64,000 nt of DNA, taken from JAEUKA01 sp044228505 (GTDB taxonomy: Bacteria; Myxococcota_A; Polyangia; Palsa-1104; JAEUJZ01). Under the pieces are notes generated by a model, which saw only the letters and a list, made by a program, of their open reading frames with translations, made no database searches and was not told where the DNA came from. Positions 8,877 through 17,542 of the stretch are shown one piece after another. Position 1 is the first letter of the stretch, and each line of letters opens with the position of its first letter. The DNA lies in contig JBGAUT010000009.1 of the NCBI GenBank assembly GCA_044228505.1, positions 123,482 through 187,481 on the forward strand, given 5' to 3'. The translations under genes were made by a program, and so were the position numbers.

Positions 8877-10378
8877 AAGCGTCCCCGAAACCGATCGTCG
8901 ACCACTCGCTGCCGGTGGTGGCGCTGGTCGGTCGTCCGAACGTCGGCAAGTCGACGATGTTCAACCGCCTAACCAGCAGTCATCATGCCATCGTCGAGGA
9001 TCAGCCCGGTGTGACCCGCGATCGTCGCTACGGGCTGTGCGAGTATGACGGCCGGGTGTTCCGCGTGGTCGATACCGGCGGGATTGATTTTTCTGCCGAA
9101 GGAAGCATCGCCGTCGGCATGCGCAAACAGGCAGACTTGGCCATTGCGGAAGCCGATGTGGTGCTGTTGATCGTCGATGGCCACAGCGGCCTGATTCCCG
9201 ATGATCGCGAGATTTTTGTGAAGCTGCGTCGAGCGGGCAAGACCATCATGCTCGTTGCCAATAAGATCGACGGACCGCGCCACGAAGCCAACGTCAACGA
9301 TATGTATGAGCTGGGCTGTGGCGAGGTCTTCGGGGTGTCGGCGGCGCATGGTCGCGGCATGCCGGATCTGCTGGATGCGATCGTGGCCGCGCTACCGATG
9401 GCTGTCGAGGAAGCCGAGCACGAAGTGGTGCCCAGGCTCGATCGGCGCAAGGATTTTGAAAACGACGACAGCGCTCTGTCCGAGGAACAGCTGCGGGCGC
9501 TCGATGAGTCGATGGCGGCCAGCAGTGAAGGGCAGGGCGATGCGGAGGAAGCCGGACCGGACACCGTGAGCGAGGCCGATCTGTCTCGCGATGTGATTCG
9601 GATTGCGCTGGTCGGTCGTCCCAATGCTGGCAAATCGTCGCTGGTGAACGCGCTCTGTGGAGAAGAACGGATGCTGGTCGATCCGACGCCTGGCACCACT
9701 CGCGATCCCATCGACACGCCGATTTTGCATGGCGGTCAGCGCTTTTCGCTGATTGATACGGCTGGAATTCGTCGTCGAGTCCGTGTCCACGAGCCGAGCG
9801 ATCGAATCGCGATGACGATGGCCGAGCGGGCGATTGAGCGAGCCGACGTCGCGGTCCTGGTGATTGATGCGTTCGACGGAATTGGCGAGATGGATGCTCG
9901 GATTGCCGGACTGGTGGCGGATGCGGGTCGGGTGCTGCTGATCGTTCTGAACAAGCGGGATCTGGTTCCGGCCGCGCAGATGAAGGCGGTCGAAGCCGAG
10001 CTCGATCGTAAGCTACAGTTTGTGCCGTGGGCGCACCGGCTGTGGTGTTCAGCGCAGACGCAGCGTGGTGTGCTCAAGATTTTGGAAGAAGCCACGCGCT
10101 GTTATCGTTCCTATGCGAGCCGCGTGAAGACCGGCGCGCTCAACCGCTTCTTTGCGGGCATCGTCGAGAAGCACCCACCTCCGCTCCATCAAGGCAAGCC
10201 GATTCGGCTGTACTACATCACGCAGGCGCAGACCAAGCCGCCGACGTTCGTGGTGTCAGTGAACTACACCGAGGGCATGCACTTTTCGTATCGCCGCTAC
10301 CTTCAGAATCAGCTCCGTGAGTCCTTTGGTTTCGTCGGTACACCCATTCGGCTGGTGGCCCGCGCCAAGACCAAGTAG
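8873..10378 (+). CDS. der: GTPase Der (EngA), ribosome biogenesis
   Basis: 501 aa. It has two tandem GTPase domains: the first with GRPNVGKST (~residue 22), DTGG and NKID; the second with GRPNAGKSS (~residue 246), DTAG and NKRD. A C-terminal KH-like domain contains LNRFFAGIVEKHPPP and RLYYITQAQTKPPTFVVSVN. This is the standard EngA layout, needed for 50S subunit assembly. The acidic spacer between the G domains (residues ~180-240) is longer than in E. coli. The start overlaps the era stop by four bases (ATGA). Confidence 0.96.
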   Translation: MKASPKPIVDHSLPVVALVGRPNVGKSTMFNRLTSSHHAIVEDQPGVTRDRRYGLCEYDGRVFRVVDTGGIDFSAEGSIAVGMRKQADLAIAEADVVLLIVDGHSGLIPDDREIFVKLRRAGKTIMLVANKIDGPRHEANVNDMYELGCGEVFGVSAAHGRGMPDLLDAIVAALPMAVEEAEHEVVPRLDRRKDFENDDSALSEEQLRALDESMAASSEGQGDAEEAGPDTVSEADLSRDVIRIALVGRPNAGKSSLVNALCGEERMLVDPTPGTTRDPIDTPILHGGQRFSLIDTAGIRRRVRVHEPSDRIAMTMAERAIERADVAVLVIDAFDGIGEMDARIAGLVADAGRVLLIVLNKRDLVPAAQMKAVEAELDRKLQFVPWAHRLWCSAQTQRGVLKILEEATRCYRSYASRVKTGALNRFFAGIVEKHPPPLHQGKPIRLYYITQAQTKPPTFVVSVNYTEGMHFSYRRYLQNQLRESFGFVGTPIRLVARAKTK

Positions 10379-10390
10379 ACAATCAAAGGG

Positions 10391-11305
10391 ATGTGTAGAA
10401 CATTCCTTTGCGTAACGCTCGGGTTGTTGTTGGCTGGTTGTGACGGTGTCCACTCGGTGTCTCTGATGGGGACGCTGTCGTGTCGCACCGACGATGACTG
10501 CGAGACCCAAGTGACCCTGCGGGCCTGTGTGGATGGGATGTGTGCAGATCCCGGCTGTCCGGTGGGGACGGTCTATGTCGGCTCTGGTTCGTTCTTCCAA
10601 GGTTGTGACGCAGCGGATTCCGACTGTGTTTCGAGTGCCCAGCCGCTCCATACCACGCTCATTGGTCATGCGATGTGTATCAGCATGACGGAGCTGTCGG
10701 TGGCGCAGTATCGGACGTGTACCGAGTCCGGTCGCTGCCCGCAGTCGAGCGCGCTGCGGTGTACGGCTGACTTGGCGACTTGGACCGATGCACCCGGTGC
10801 GAACGAATCGCTGCCGATGACCTGTCTTTTGTGGTCGGAAGCGGAGGCCGCGTGTCGATTCCAAGGGGGGCGACTGCCGACGGAGGCAGAGTGGGAAAAG
10901 GCGGCGCGAGGTCGTGACAGACGGAACTATCCATGGGGAAGACTCCAGCCGCTCGGTTGTCAGGGGGGCGTAAATTATGCAGGCGCAGGGTGTCTTCATC
11001 GACCCTGGCCCGCTTCGGCGGCATCGCGACAAGGAGCGCAGGTTTTTTCGGCGAGTCGTGCGGTCGATATGGCCGGAAACGTGTGGGAGTGGGTCACGGA
11101 CTACTATTCCGAAACGGCCTATAAGGACTGTGCATCCGGCTGTACCGATCCGCTTGGACCGATCACCGGCATCACCCGGGTTCGCCGAGGCGGTGGTTTC
11201 CAAAGTAGCCAGGCCAACGAGCTGGCTGCCTGGTGGCGAGACTTTCATACTCCCGAGACGGCCCGCAGTGACAGCCAAGGGGCCCGCTGCGTGTTTCCCC
11301 GTTAG
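10391..11305 (+). CDS. Lipoprotein with formylglycine-generating-enzyme (SUMF1) fold
   Basis: 304 aa. A signal peptide ends in a good lipobox (LLLAGC, Cys ~18). The mature part starts with a Cys-rich stretch (CRTDDDCETQVTLRACVDGMC), then an FGE-sulfatase/SUMF1 fold: ISMTELSVAQYRTCTESGRC, GRLPTEAEWEKAARG, AVDMAGNVWEWVTDYY and RVRRGGGFQSS. Many bacterial SUMF1-fold proteins are not sulfatase activators, and myxobacteria carry many as secreted lipoproteins. No sulfatase gene is nearby, so activity on a sulfatase is not claimed. It starts 12 bp after der and may be read through from it. Confidence 0.85.
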   Translation: MCRTFLCVTLGLLLAGCDGVHSVSLMGTLSCRTDDDCETQVTLRACVDGMCADPGCPVGTVYVGSGSFFQGCDAADSDCVSSAQPLHTTLIGHAMCISMTELSVAQYRTCTESGRCPQSSALRCTADLATWTDAPGANESLPMTCLLWSEAEAACRFQGGRLPTEAEWEKAARGRDRRNYPWGRLQPLGCQGGVNYAGAGCLHRPWPASAASRQGAQVFSASRAVDMAGNVWEWVTDYYSETAYKDCASGCTDPLGPITGITRVRRGGGFQSSQANELAAWWRDFHTPETARSDSQGARCVFPR

Positions 11306-11396
11306 CGGCCCATGCCTGTCTGGTTGCGGCAGTCATTCTTGACGCTGTCTGGTCGCGCCGCGCTGTTTGCAAAAAAGGGCGAAGGGAGTCGCAGGA

Positions 11397-13307
11397 TCAG
11401 AGCACATCGCTTGGCCGGACTTCTCTGGAAAAGAGCTGCCTGGCCAGCTTGCGCAGGAATCGCCAGAAGAAAAACAGTACGAGGAACAGGACGACCCATG
11501 CGGGGCGGCTGTGAGGCCGCAGCATGACCAATGCCCGTCCCACAAAACCCTGGTCCGCGAACGGCAGCATCGCACGCTGTCCGTACTTGATGATCAGGAA
11601 TAGTTGGACCGCGAGAGCAACCATGGCGAGCTTGGCAACCATCGTCACGAGCCGCCCGACAATCGCAGAGACCTTGCCCAGCTTGGCTTGCACGCCGATG
11701 AGCCGTCGCCGCAGATATTCTCCATCGTGCTGAAAGTTCTCTAAGAGCTGCACGTTAAGTTGCGCGACATCAGCCATACTATCGATGCGTTTGCGGGCAC
11801 CCTTTCCGGCTGCCTGTTTGATGACGCGAAGCTGAGCAGCACGCTCGTAGGACCGAAGCGCCTTCAGTGGATTTTTGCCGGGGTTCAAAAACTCCAGAGA
11901 CATATTGAGCGTCTGTTCGGCAAGCTGTAGGCGCGCTAGATTCCACGACGGAGGTAACCCCTGTTGCCGTGCGCACCGCACAAGATGCCCCAGCGCGGTG
12001 CTCAGGGATTTCTCAGCATAAGGACAAGACTTGATATGTGTCCGTGATTCCCATTTGCGGAGGGCGCGCAGTACCGACTGTTTGAGATTGGCCGTGTCTG
12101 TGTAGGGCAGAGGCGGCCCCATCATCAGGTAGGTATCGCAGGCTTTGGTGTAGTCACTTTCCATCAGGGCTCGATAGAGCTGACGGACCTTGCTCTGCAG
12201 CGCAGAGTCCAGGGTGCCGATCATGGTGACAAGCGCGATTCGGTTGTCCCGCAGAAGGACGATGCCGCTTGGCCATAGCTCTGTGTAAAACAGATTGTGT
12301 TCAAATAGGAGTTCATGGTGAGCGTTAAACAGCTTCCGCCAGACGCGGCGGAGATCGATGTTGTTCTCGCGCAGCCAGTTGTCACAGAGGGCTGGGTCGG
12401 CTTTGTGGGCCCGCATGAGATCCGCAACGGTGGTGCCCTTCATGTATTCGCTGACCAGGAGTCGCTCCGTACACAGTCGGGCGCAGACCGGTGGAGAATA
12501 GATCCGACGCCGACGCAGGATTTTGCCAATGCGCTGCAACTCCCCTACCTCGGCACGGAAGTCTAGCTGATCGCTGGTCGCTTTCTTCGCCTCGAAAAAC
12601 AGGTCGTCCCACCGCATCTGCGGACCGATGGCGAGCCACTTCAGGATAAAGAGCAGAATCTGCATGAACCGCCAGTCTGTCTGTGCTCGCTGCACCGCGC
12701 CGGGAGTACGTACCCGGACAATCACCTCACGGTTGCTGTCTCGCAGACGGGCGCGGTGGGCCTGTCCAAACGAGCGGACGGCGATCGGTACCTTATCGAA
12801 CTCGCAGAACTCCGCATCAAACGACGTACCTGCGGCGCGTAGATCTTGCTCCACCACGTTCCGGATTTCGGCGAACGGGCCTGGCAGCCATCGGTCTTGG
12901 GTGAGTGCTAGTTCGCGACTGAATGCAACGCCGAGCACATCGCTCCGCAGAGAGGCAAGCCGGATTAGGATCACCCACATTCCGCCCATGTGTTCGGCGA
13001 ACTTGCGCGACTTCCGTGCCGCCGAGATCGGACGTTCCTTTTTTCCGCCAAGAGAAGTGTAGATGGCGTAGAGCAGTTCCTTGAAAATGAACTCGGCAAG
13101 CGTTTTGATGATTGTGTAGGCACGGCTCATCTGGGCCACCGGGCTTCGTACGGGGGCCGTCGTCAAATCAGACCCTAGTTCATCTACGGATCCTGCCAGC
13201 AGGGCAGCGGACAGAGGGAGGATGGTGGTGGTCGAGCGATGCGCAACGGCACTCTGCCCGCTCAGCGGGGTCGGAATCCAAGCCTGTTTAAAGTGTCGCG
13301 AAGCCAT
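11397..13307 (-). CDS. ABC1/UbiB-type pseudokinase, membrane-anchored
   Basis: 636 aa, clearly homologous along its length to the next gene upstream but with the kinase motifs destroyed. Where the paralogue has KAGQ this protein has ILIR (~113-116). The ATP-site Lys of VIKVQRP aligns with Arg in VRVRTP (~198). HCDLHPGN becomes YTELWPSG (~341-348), so catalytic Asp is Glu and the Asn is Gly. The metal-binding DFG becomes TMI (~361-363). Two C-terminal hydrophobic segments (VAKLAMVALAVQLFLII; AWVVLFLVLFFFWRF) suggest membrane anchoring. It is the third gene of the minus-strand operon, 24 bp behind the active-looking kinase. It probably acts as an allosteric or scaffold partner of that kinase (inference). 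Confidence 0.85.
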   Translation of the reverse strand: MASRHFKQAWIPTPLSGQSAVAHRSTTTILPLSAALLAGSVDELGSDLTTAPVRSPVAQMSRAYTIIKTLAEFIFKELLYAIYTSLGGKKERPISAARKSRKFAEHMGGMWVILIRLASLRSDVLGVAFSRELALTQDRWLPGPFAEIRNVVEQDLRAAGTSFDAEFCEFDKVPIAVRSFGQAHRARLRDSNREVIVRVRTPGAVQRAQTDWRFMQILLFILKWLAIGPQMRWDDLFFEAKKATSDQLDFRAEVGELQRIGKILRRRRIYSPPVCARLCTERLLVSEYMKGTTVADLMRAHKADPALCDNWLRENNIDLRRVWRKLFNAHHELLFEHNLFYTELWPSGIVLLRDNRIALVTMIGTLDSALQSKVRQLYRALMESDYTKACDTYLMMGPPLPYTDTANLKQSVLRALRKWESRTHIKSCPYAEKSLSTALGHLVRCARQQGLPPSWNLARLQLAEQTLNMSLEFLNPGKNPLKALRSYERAAQLRVIKQAAGKGARKRIDSMADVAQLNVQLLENFQHDGEYLRRRLIGVQAKLGKVSAIVGRLVTMVAKLAMVALAVQLFLIIKYGQRAMLPFADQGFVGRALVMLRPHSRPAWVVLFLVLFFFWRFLRKLARQLFSREVRPSDVL

Positions 13308-13331
13308 GGTTCGATGTGCCTCTAACCCCTG

Positions 13332-15158
13332 TCAACGAAGGCTTCCGGCCGTTCGTGGTGCCTCGGACTGAGCAAGGATGTTCTTGATCGCCTTCATCTC
13401 CGTGCTCACGTACACCAAAGTGGCAGCGGCGAGCATCCATACCAGCGAGTCGAATCGCGGCAGCCGCTCTAGTTCCTCATAAACCCAGGTAGAGCGCAGC
13501 CGCTCAAAGAAGTTGTAGTGCTGATGAACCAGGGCGGCGAGTGCCAGCACCGCAGCCACAGAGCACGCTCTAGAGAGTGTGACAAAGATGTATTCCCCTA
13601 CCTGCGATGCCTTCGAGATGTAGCCGGCATAGGCCCGCGCTCGTCGTCGCAAGTACTCTCCCTCGAAGTAGGCGTTTTCCGCCAGCTTGGTCGGCATGTC
13701 GGCATGCTCGCTGACTTTGGCCATCAGAGTTCGCATGGTATCCGGACTCTGCAGCTTCTTCCTTTGACGTTGCCTCATCTTGCGGATGTAGCGGCGGACG
13801 GTCTTTGGGTAATCAATGTCCGGCAGCAGACACATGAGGGAGGCATCCAGCGTCAGACCGGCGCGAACTTGCCGGAGCAAGTCCCAGCTTGCTCCAATTC
13901 CCGCCTCACCAAGTGCCCTGGTGGCTTGACTAGAGACCACCCCGACAGACTTTTGATGATAGGGAAGCGTCTTGATCTTAGACATCGTCTCGAATTCGCG
14001 GTAGATGCGGACGATCGTCTCCTTCACTGCGCTGTAATCCCGATCCGGGAGTTCGGGAGAGAGCAGTAACAACATATCGGCGACCTTGGGATAGTCACAC
14101 TCTCCGATGGAAATCCACATCTGGAGCAGCTTGACAAGCTGGCTCCTATCCAGGCTCCCGACCGAGCCAAAGTCGATCAGCGTGATGTGACTATCGCGCA
14201 TGAGCAGGATGTTTCCGGGATGCAGATCGCAGTGGTAGAAGTTGTCCTCCATCGTCTGGCGATAGTTCGAAAACAGCAGTCTTTCACCCGCCTTGCGCGC
14301 CGAGATATTGTTCTCTGTGAGCCAGGCCTGTGCCTGCTCGCGATCCGTCGCCCAGACATGCAGGAACTCGGACATATACGTGCCTTCAACTCGTTCCATC
14401 ACCAGGACGCGATCGGAGCAGAGATCCAGGAAGACTTTGGGAACATAGATCTTGTGGCGGCGTAGCTGCTTGTGCATCCGCTTGAGAGAAGACGCTTCCT
14501 GGCGATAGTCGAGCTCCTCTAAAATGGCATTTTCGATCTCCCAGTACATCTCTTCCCAGCGGAGATTCGGAGCGATCCCGGTTCGGCTCAAAATCCGCAC
14601 GAGGCGGTACAGGTAGCTCATATCCCGAGCGAAGCTGGCCGCGATATTGGGACGCTGAACTTTGATCACCAACTCAACGCCACTGCCGCGCAGGCGCGCT
14701 CTGTGGGTCTGCCCGATTGATGCTGCGGCCAGAGGCACTGCTTCGAAGTCATCAAAGAGCTCGGTGATTGGTCGACCCAGATCTTCTTCAATGATGGCGA
14801 TCGAGTAGCGAACGGGGAAGCCCAGTGCCCGGTCCTGAAGCCGCGCCAGCTCTGCACAGAAGGGTTCCTCGAATATGTCTCGGCGGAGGGCGAGGATTTG
14901 CCCGGCCTTGACCCACAGTCCTCCTTGCTCCTCCATAAACAAACGGAGACGGAGTGCATTCTTTTCTGGCGTGTAGTTGACCTTCGCCCATGGGGACCAT
15001 AGCCGCGCCACGATGCTGCGGAGCAAGCTGCCGAACAGGAACAACAAAATCTTGAAGAACCGCCAGCCGGAAGGACTCCTCGGCTCTACGATCTCGATCG
15101 CCCGCTGCGCCTTCAATGCGGAGCGGAGAGGGGTCGGGATAAGTCGCTTATTTTGCAT
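13332..15158 (-). CDS. ABC1/AarF/UbiB family atypical kinase, membrane-anchored
   Basis: 608 aa. All ABC1 signatures are intact: KAGQ (84-87) in GLWVKAGQILALRRD, the Ala-rich nucleotide loop PLAAASIGQTHRARL (~142-155), ATP-site Lys in VIKVQRP (~166), HCDLHPGN (309-316) with catalytic Asp, and DFG (329-331) in LIDFGSVGSLD. Two C-terminal hydrophobic helices follow (ACSVAAVLALAALV; LVWMLAAATLVYV), as in UbiB/COQ8. Family members are ATPases or kinases that support ubiquinone synthesis and other lipid processes. No ubi gene is present here, so a quinone role is not supported by context. It is flanked by a pseudokinase paralogue and two small basic proteins. Confidence 0.9.
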   Translation of the reverse strand: MQNKRLIPTPLRSALKAQRAIEIVEPRSPSGWRFFKILLFLFGSLLRSIVARLWSPWAKVNYTPEKNALRLRLFMEEQGGLWVKAGQILALRRDIFEEPFCAELARLQDRALGFPVRYSIAIIEEDLGRPITELFDDFEAVPLAAASIGQTHRARLRGSGVELVIKVQRPNIAASFARDMSYLYRLVRILSRTGIAPNLRWEEMYWEIENAILEELDYRQEASSLKRMHKQLRRHKIYVPKVFLDLCSDRVLVMERVEGTYMSEFLHVWATDREQAQAWLTENNISARKAGERLLFSNYRQTMEDNFYHCDLHPGNILLMRDSHITLIDFGSVGSLDRSQLVKLLQMWISIGECDYPKVADMLLLLSPELPDRDYSAVKETIVRIYREFETMSKIKTLPYHQKSVGVVSSQATRALGEAGIGASWDLLRQVRAGLTLDASLMCLLPDIDYPKTVRRYIRKMRQRQRKKLQSPDTMRTLMAKVSEHADMPTKLAENAYFEGEYLRRRARAYAGYISKASQVGEYIFVTLSRACSVAAVLALAALVHQHYNFFERLRSTWVYEELERLPRFDSLVWMLAAATLVYVSTEMKAIKNILAQSEAPRTAGSLR

Positions 15159-15311
15159 ACCGGTAGCTCAAAGCAGAAGACCGGAGCACTCCCGTAACAG
15201 GTGCAGACAACAAACTACCCGCGCTCACTTGTCGTCTGTTGGAAGTGTCTGCCCGGAACGATTGGGAGCAGCACTTGGGTGAAGTGCAGCCCAGCCGCTT
15301 GTGGCACTGCG

Positions 15312-15605
15312 CTAGCCGAGTCCCCACGCCTTGGCGATGCGATTGCCAGGCCGTCGGGCGCGCTCCTTCACGACGACCACGATCGGCTGCACATCAGGGG
15401 CCAGCGCCTCTGTTTCGCGCAGGTGAGCGATGGCCTCTTCGATGGTCTCCAGGAGTCGTCCGGGCTTGCCCTTTCGCAGCTTGCGGATTTGCTTGCGGCT
15501 CTTCTTGCCCAAATCGATGATGATCGGGGCATGACCGTTTTCCTCGGTGGAAGTCGCTTTGGACGTCGATTTCGCTGATTGGGATCCCGTGGTACTATTG
15601 GCCAT
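15312..15605 (-). CDS. Small basic protein, DUF6200-like
   Basis: 97 aa. A Ser/Thr-rich N-terminus (~25 residues) precedes a conserved-looking core: APIIIDLGKKSRKQIRKLRKG, an amphipathic helix (LLETIEEAIAHLRE), then PIVVVVKERARRPGNRIAKAW. From memory the IIIDLGKK..RKQIRKLRKG block matches the DUF6200 family, which has no known function; a profile search would settle this. AAGGA lies 10 nt before the ATG. It is the first gene of the minus-strand operon with the two ABC1 proteins, 153 bp upstream of the active-looking kinase. The divergent gene to its left is another small basic protein. Confidence 0.75.
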   Translation of the reverse strand: MANSTTGSQSAKSTSKATSTEENGHAPIIIDLGKKSRKQIRKLRKGKPGRLLETIEEAIAHLRETEALAPDVQPIVVVVKERARRPGNRIAKAWGLG

Positions 15606-15627
15606 AGAAGCACAGTCCTTTGCTTTG

Positions 15628-15641
15628 TGATCGTAGGATCA
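15628..15641. promoter_or_regulatory. Dyad TGATC-GTAG-GATCA in the divergent promoter region
   Basis: A perfect 5-bp dyad around a 4-bp centre lies in the 88-bp gap between the two divergent small basic protein genes (starts at 15605 and 15694). The gap must carry promoters for both directions. The dyad is a possible operator or hairpin; it contains two GATC sites. Confidence 0.3.
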
Positions 15642-15693
15642 GTGTACGAATTTTTGGGAAAAAGTGCTGCCAATCCAAACTCGGGAGATGACG

Positions 15694-16059
15694 ATGCAGG
15701 TACGCTCCATCAAAGAGAAGCTTCCCAAATCGGTCAAAAGAATCACCATCTTGAAGGCCTCCTCTACCAAGGGTAAGGGCGCTGGTGATGACAATGGATC
15801 GAGTGACACGAGCACGGCCGTCGTGATCAAGCCGAAGCGGAAGAAGAAGAAGCATAGCAAGGGGCTGATCAAGATTTGGGAGCGGCTGGCTCGTCGGTCT
15901 GCTGATGCCAACCAGCGCGCCTATGACGACTATGCATCTCGACATGAGCGCTCCAACCGCAAGCGTCGCGATGGCTGGTTGCGCGACTACAGCTACAACT
16001 GGCTGCGGGCTCAACGCGAGGGTGGCAAAAAGCTCAAGCTGTCGAAGCTATTCGGCTGA
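15694..16059 (+). CDS. Small, very basic protein, DUF6312-like
   Basis: 121 aa from the ATG at 15694, which has GGGAG 8 nt upstream; an ATG two codons earlier is too close to it. Features: RITILKAS near residue 20, a lysine run (PKRKKKKHSKGLIKIWERLARR) and the C-terminal block YDDYASRHERSNRKRRDGWLRDY followed by GGKKLKLSKLF. From memory this resembles the DUF6312 family of unknown function. The strong positive charge suggests binding to nucleic acid, acidic lipid or polyphosphate (inference only). It is divergent from the DUF6200-like/ABC1 operon and probably belongs to the same functional unit. Confidence 0.75.
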   Translation: MQVRSIKEKLPKSVKRITILKASSTKGKGAGDDNGSSDTSTAVVIKPKRKKKKHSKGLIKIWERLARRSADANQRAYDDYASRHERSNRKRRDGWLRDYSYNWLRAQREGGKKLKLSKLFG

Positions 16060-16160
16060 TCACCGGCACCCCGCATCCATCCCCGAACCGACGCCGCGTT
16101 CTTGCCTTGAAAAAGAACGCTGCACGGGCCCGGTTCAGAGTACGGTAGCGCCGTACAGAC

Positions 16161-16685
16161 ATGAGTTGGATACAGACCTACACCGGACGAAAGTTCTTTC
16201 CGCTCACCGATGAACCTGGTGAGATTGATCTGCGCGACATCGCGCACAGCCTGGCGCTACAGTGTCGCTACAATGGCCACTGTCGGCAGTTCTATTCCGT
16301 CGCTGAGCATTCGGTTCGGGTGTCCCACATCCTTCCCTCCGAGGATGCTGGATGGGGACTCCTTCACGATGCGGCTGAGGCCTATGTTTCGGATTTGCCG
16401 CGCCCACTGAAACTGACCGTGCCGGATTTTCGTGCGGCTGAAGACAGGCTGATGCGACTGATTGCCGAGACCTTTGGTCTGCCTTGGCCGATGCCCCACT
16501 CCGTGCATCATGCGGACGAAGTGCTGCTCGCCACCGAGGCCAGAGATCTGATGGCCCCCTTTGCCGACGACTGGCACCTGAAAGCCTCTCCGCTGGCGGA
16601 GACCGTGATACCGATCTCACCAATGGATGCAGAGGCTCTCTTTTTGGCCCGCGCAAAGGAACTGGGAATCCGAAACCCCCGCTGA
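16161..16685 (+). CDS. HD-domain phosphohydrolase
   Basis: 174 aa, usual size for this family. Metal ligands of the HD fold are visible: YSVAEHSVRVS (first His, ~51), LLHDAAEAYVSDLPRPLK (HD, ~74-75) and a later HHADEVLLATEARDL block. The N-terminus (TYTGRKFFPLTDEPGEIDLRDIAHSLA) and the QCRYNGHCRQFYSVAEHS segment are characteristic of a widespread YfbR-like/phage-associated HD family. Such enzymes remove phosphate from (deoxy)nucleotides; the substrate here is not proven. It converges with the deoxynucleoside kinase gene (13 bp between stops). Confidence 0.87.
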   Translation: MSWIQTYTGRKFFPLTDEPGEIDLRDIAHSLALQCRYNGHCRQFYSVAEHSVRVSHILPSEDAGWGLLHDAAEAYVSDLPRPLKLTVPDFRAAEDRLMRLIAETFGLPWPMPHSVHHADEVLLATEARDLMAPFADDWHLKASPLAETVIPISPMDAEALFLARAKELGIRNPR

Positions 16686-16697
16686 GTTGGAGCGGGT

Positions 16698-17357
16698 CTA
16701 CACGCGCTCGGTCAGCTCACGGATGAAGCTGTGCTGCGTGTAGGCCTTGCTGATCGAATCGGCCAGTTTTTCGGTTTCCCAGAACTCATTCCATTCGACT
16801 CGTAGGACAGGAATCGTGCGGCTGATCTCGCCAATGAACTCCTCATAGTTTCCGTAGAGTCGCTCCAGGTACGCCAGTGTCAGTCCGGACTCGACCCCGC
16901 GATTGCGCGTGTGAACGCGCTCCAGCGACTTGGTCGGTTTGACATCGAGGTAGACGATGAGGTTTGGGCGGCACATAAAGTTCGACATGTTGCGAAACAG
17001 ACTGACGTAGGTCTGGTAGTCCCGCTCGTCGAGCTGGCCGAGGTCGCGCAAGGTTTTGGCAAAGATCGCATCTTCGTAGATGGTGCGATCTTGGACACCG
17101 CCGGTGCCTCGCCAAATGATCTCCTGATGCTGCTGAAAGCGTCGATTCAGCAGATAGATTTGCATCGCAAACGCGTAGCGCGCCGTATCGCGATAGAAGT
17201 CGGCCAGGTACTCGTTATCGATGACGGGCTCAAAATGGACCGGCAGGCTCAGGTGTTCGCCGAGCGAAGTGGCCAGCGTGGTTTTGCCTGCGCCGATGAG
17301 TCCGGCAATACCGATAAAGGCTTTGTGAAGCGGTGTCCGTGGGTCGCTTGCGATCAT
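16698..17357 (-). CDS. Deoxynucleoside kinase
   Basis: 219 aa. P-loop GLIGAGKTTLA at ~18-28, the substrate-site Glu in HFEPV, the DR motif in VQDRTIYEDAIF (~84-95) and the lid region RVHTRNRGVESG are those of the dNK/dCK/dGK family. It would phosphorylate deoxynucleosides with ATP for salvage. The substrate preference (dA/dG versus dC/T) cannot be read safely. The DRT sequence replaces the more common DRS. Start: ATG with AGAGGA a few bases upstream. The convergent HD phosphohydrolase could act on related nucleotides. Confidence 0.9.
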   Translation of the reverse strand: MIASDPRTPLHKAFIGIAGLIGAGKTTLATSLGEHLSLPVHFEPVIDNEYLADFYRDTARYAFAMQIYLLNRRFQQHQEIIWRGTGGVQDRTIYEDAIFAKTLRDLGQLDERDYQTYVSLFRNMSNFMCRPNLIVYLDVKPTKSLERVHTRNRGVESGLTLAYLERLYGNYEEFIGEISRTIPVLRVEWNEFWETEKLADSISKAYTQHSFIRELTERV

Positions 17358-17542
17358 CTCATCCTCTGGGTCGAAGCCGCACCGGGTGTTCTGCGGAGTG
17401 ACGGTTTTGACACCACCTGAGATGCGCTGTCAACCCGTGCCGAAGGAACTCGGGCGCAAGGGTCTGGTGAAGACCATTGTAAGGGTATTGACACAGTGCC
17501 CTCTTTGTCGCTTTGCTTCCGGCCATGTTGAGGGAAAAAGCA

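Noticed and set aside
8873..10378. era and der as duplicated copies of one gene
   Set aside because: Der has two G domains and its own KH-like end; Era has one G domain and a KH domain. They are distinct families.
10256..11278. Minus-strand frame of 340 codons opposite the SUMF1 lipoprotein gene
   Set aside because: Antisense to a clear gene with strong domain motifs; its own translation shows no domain.
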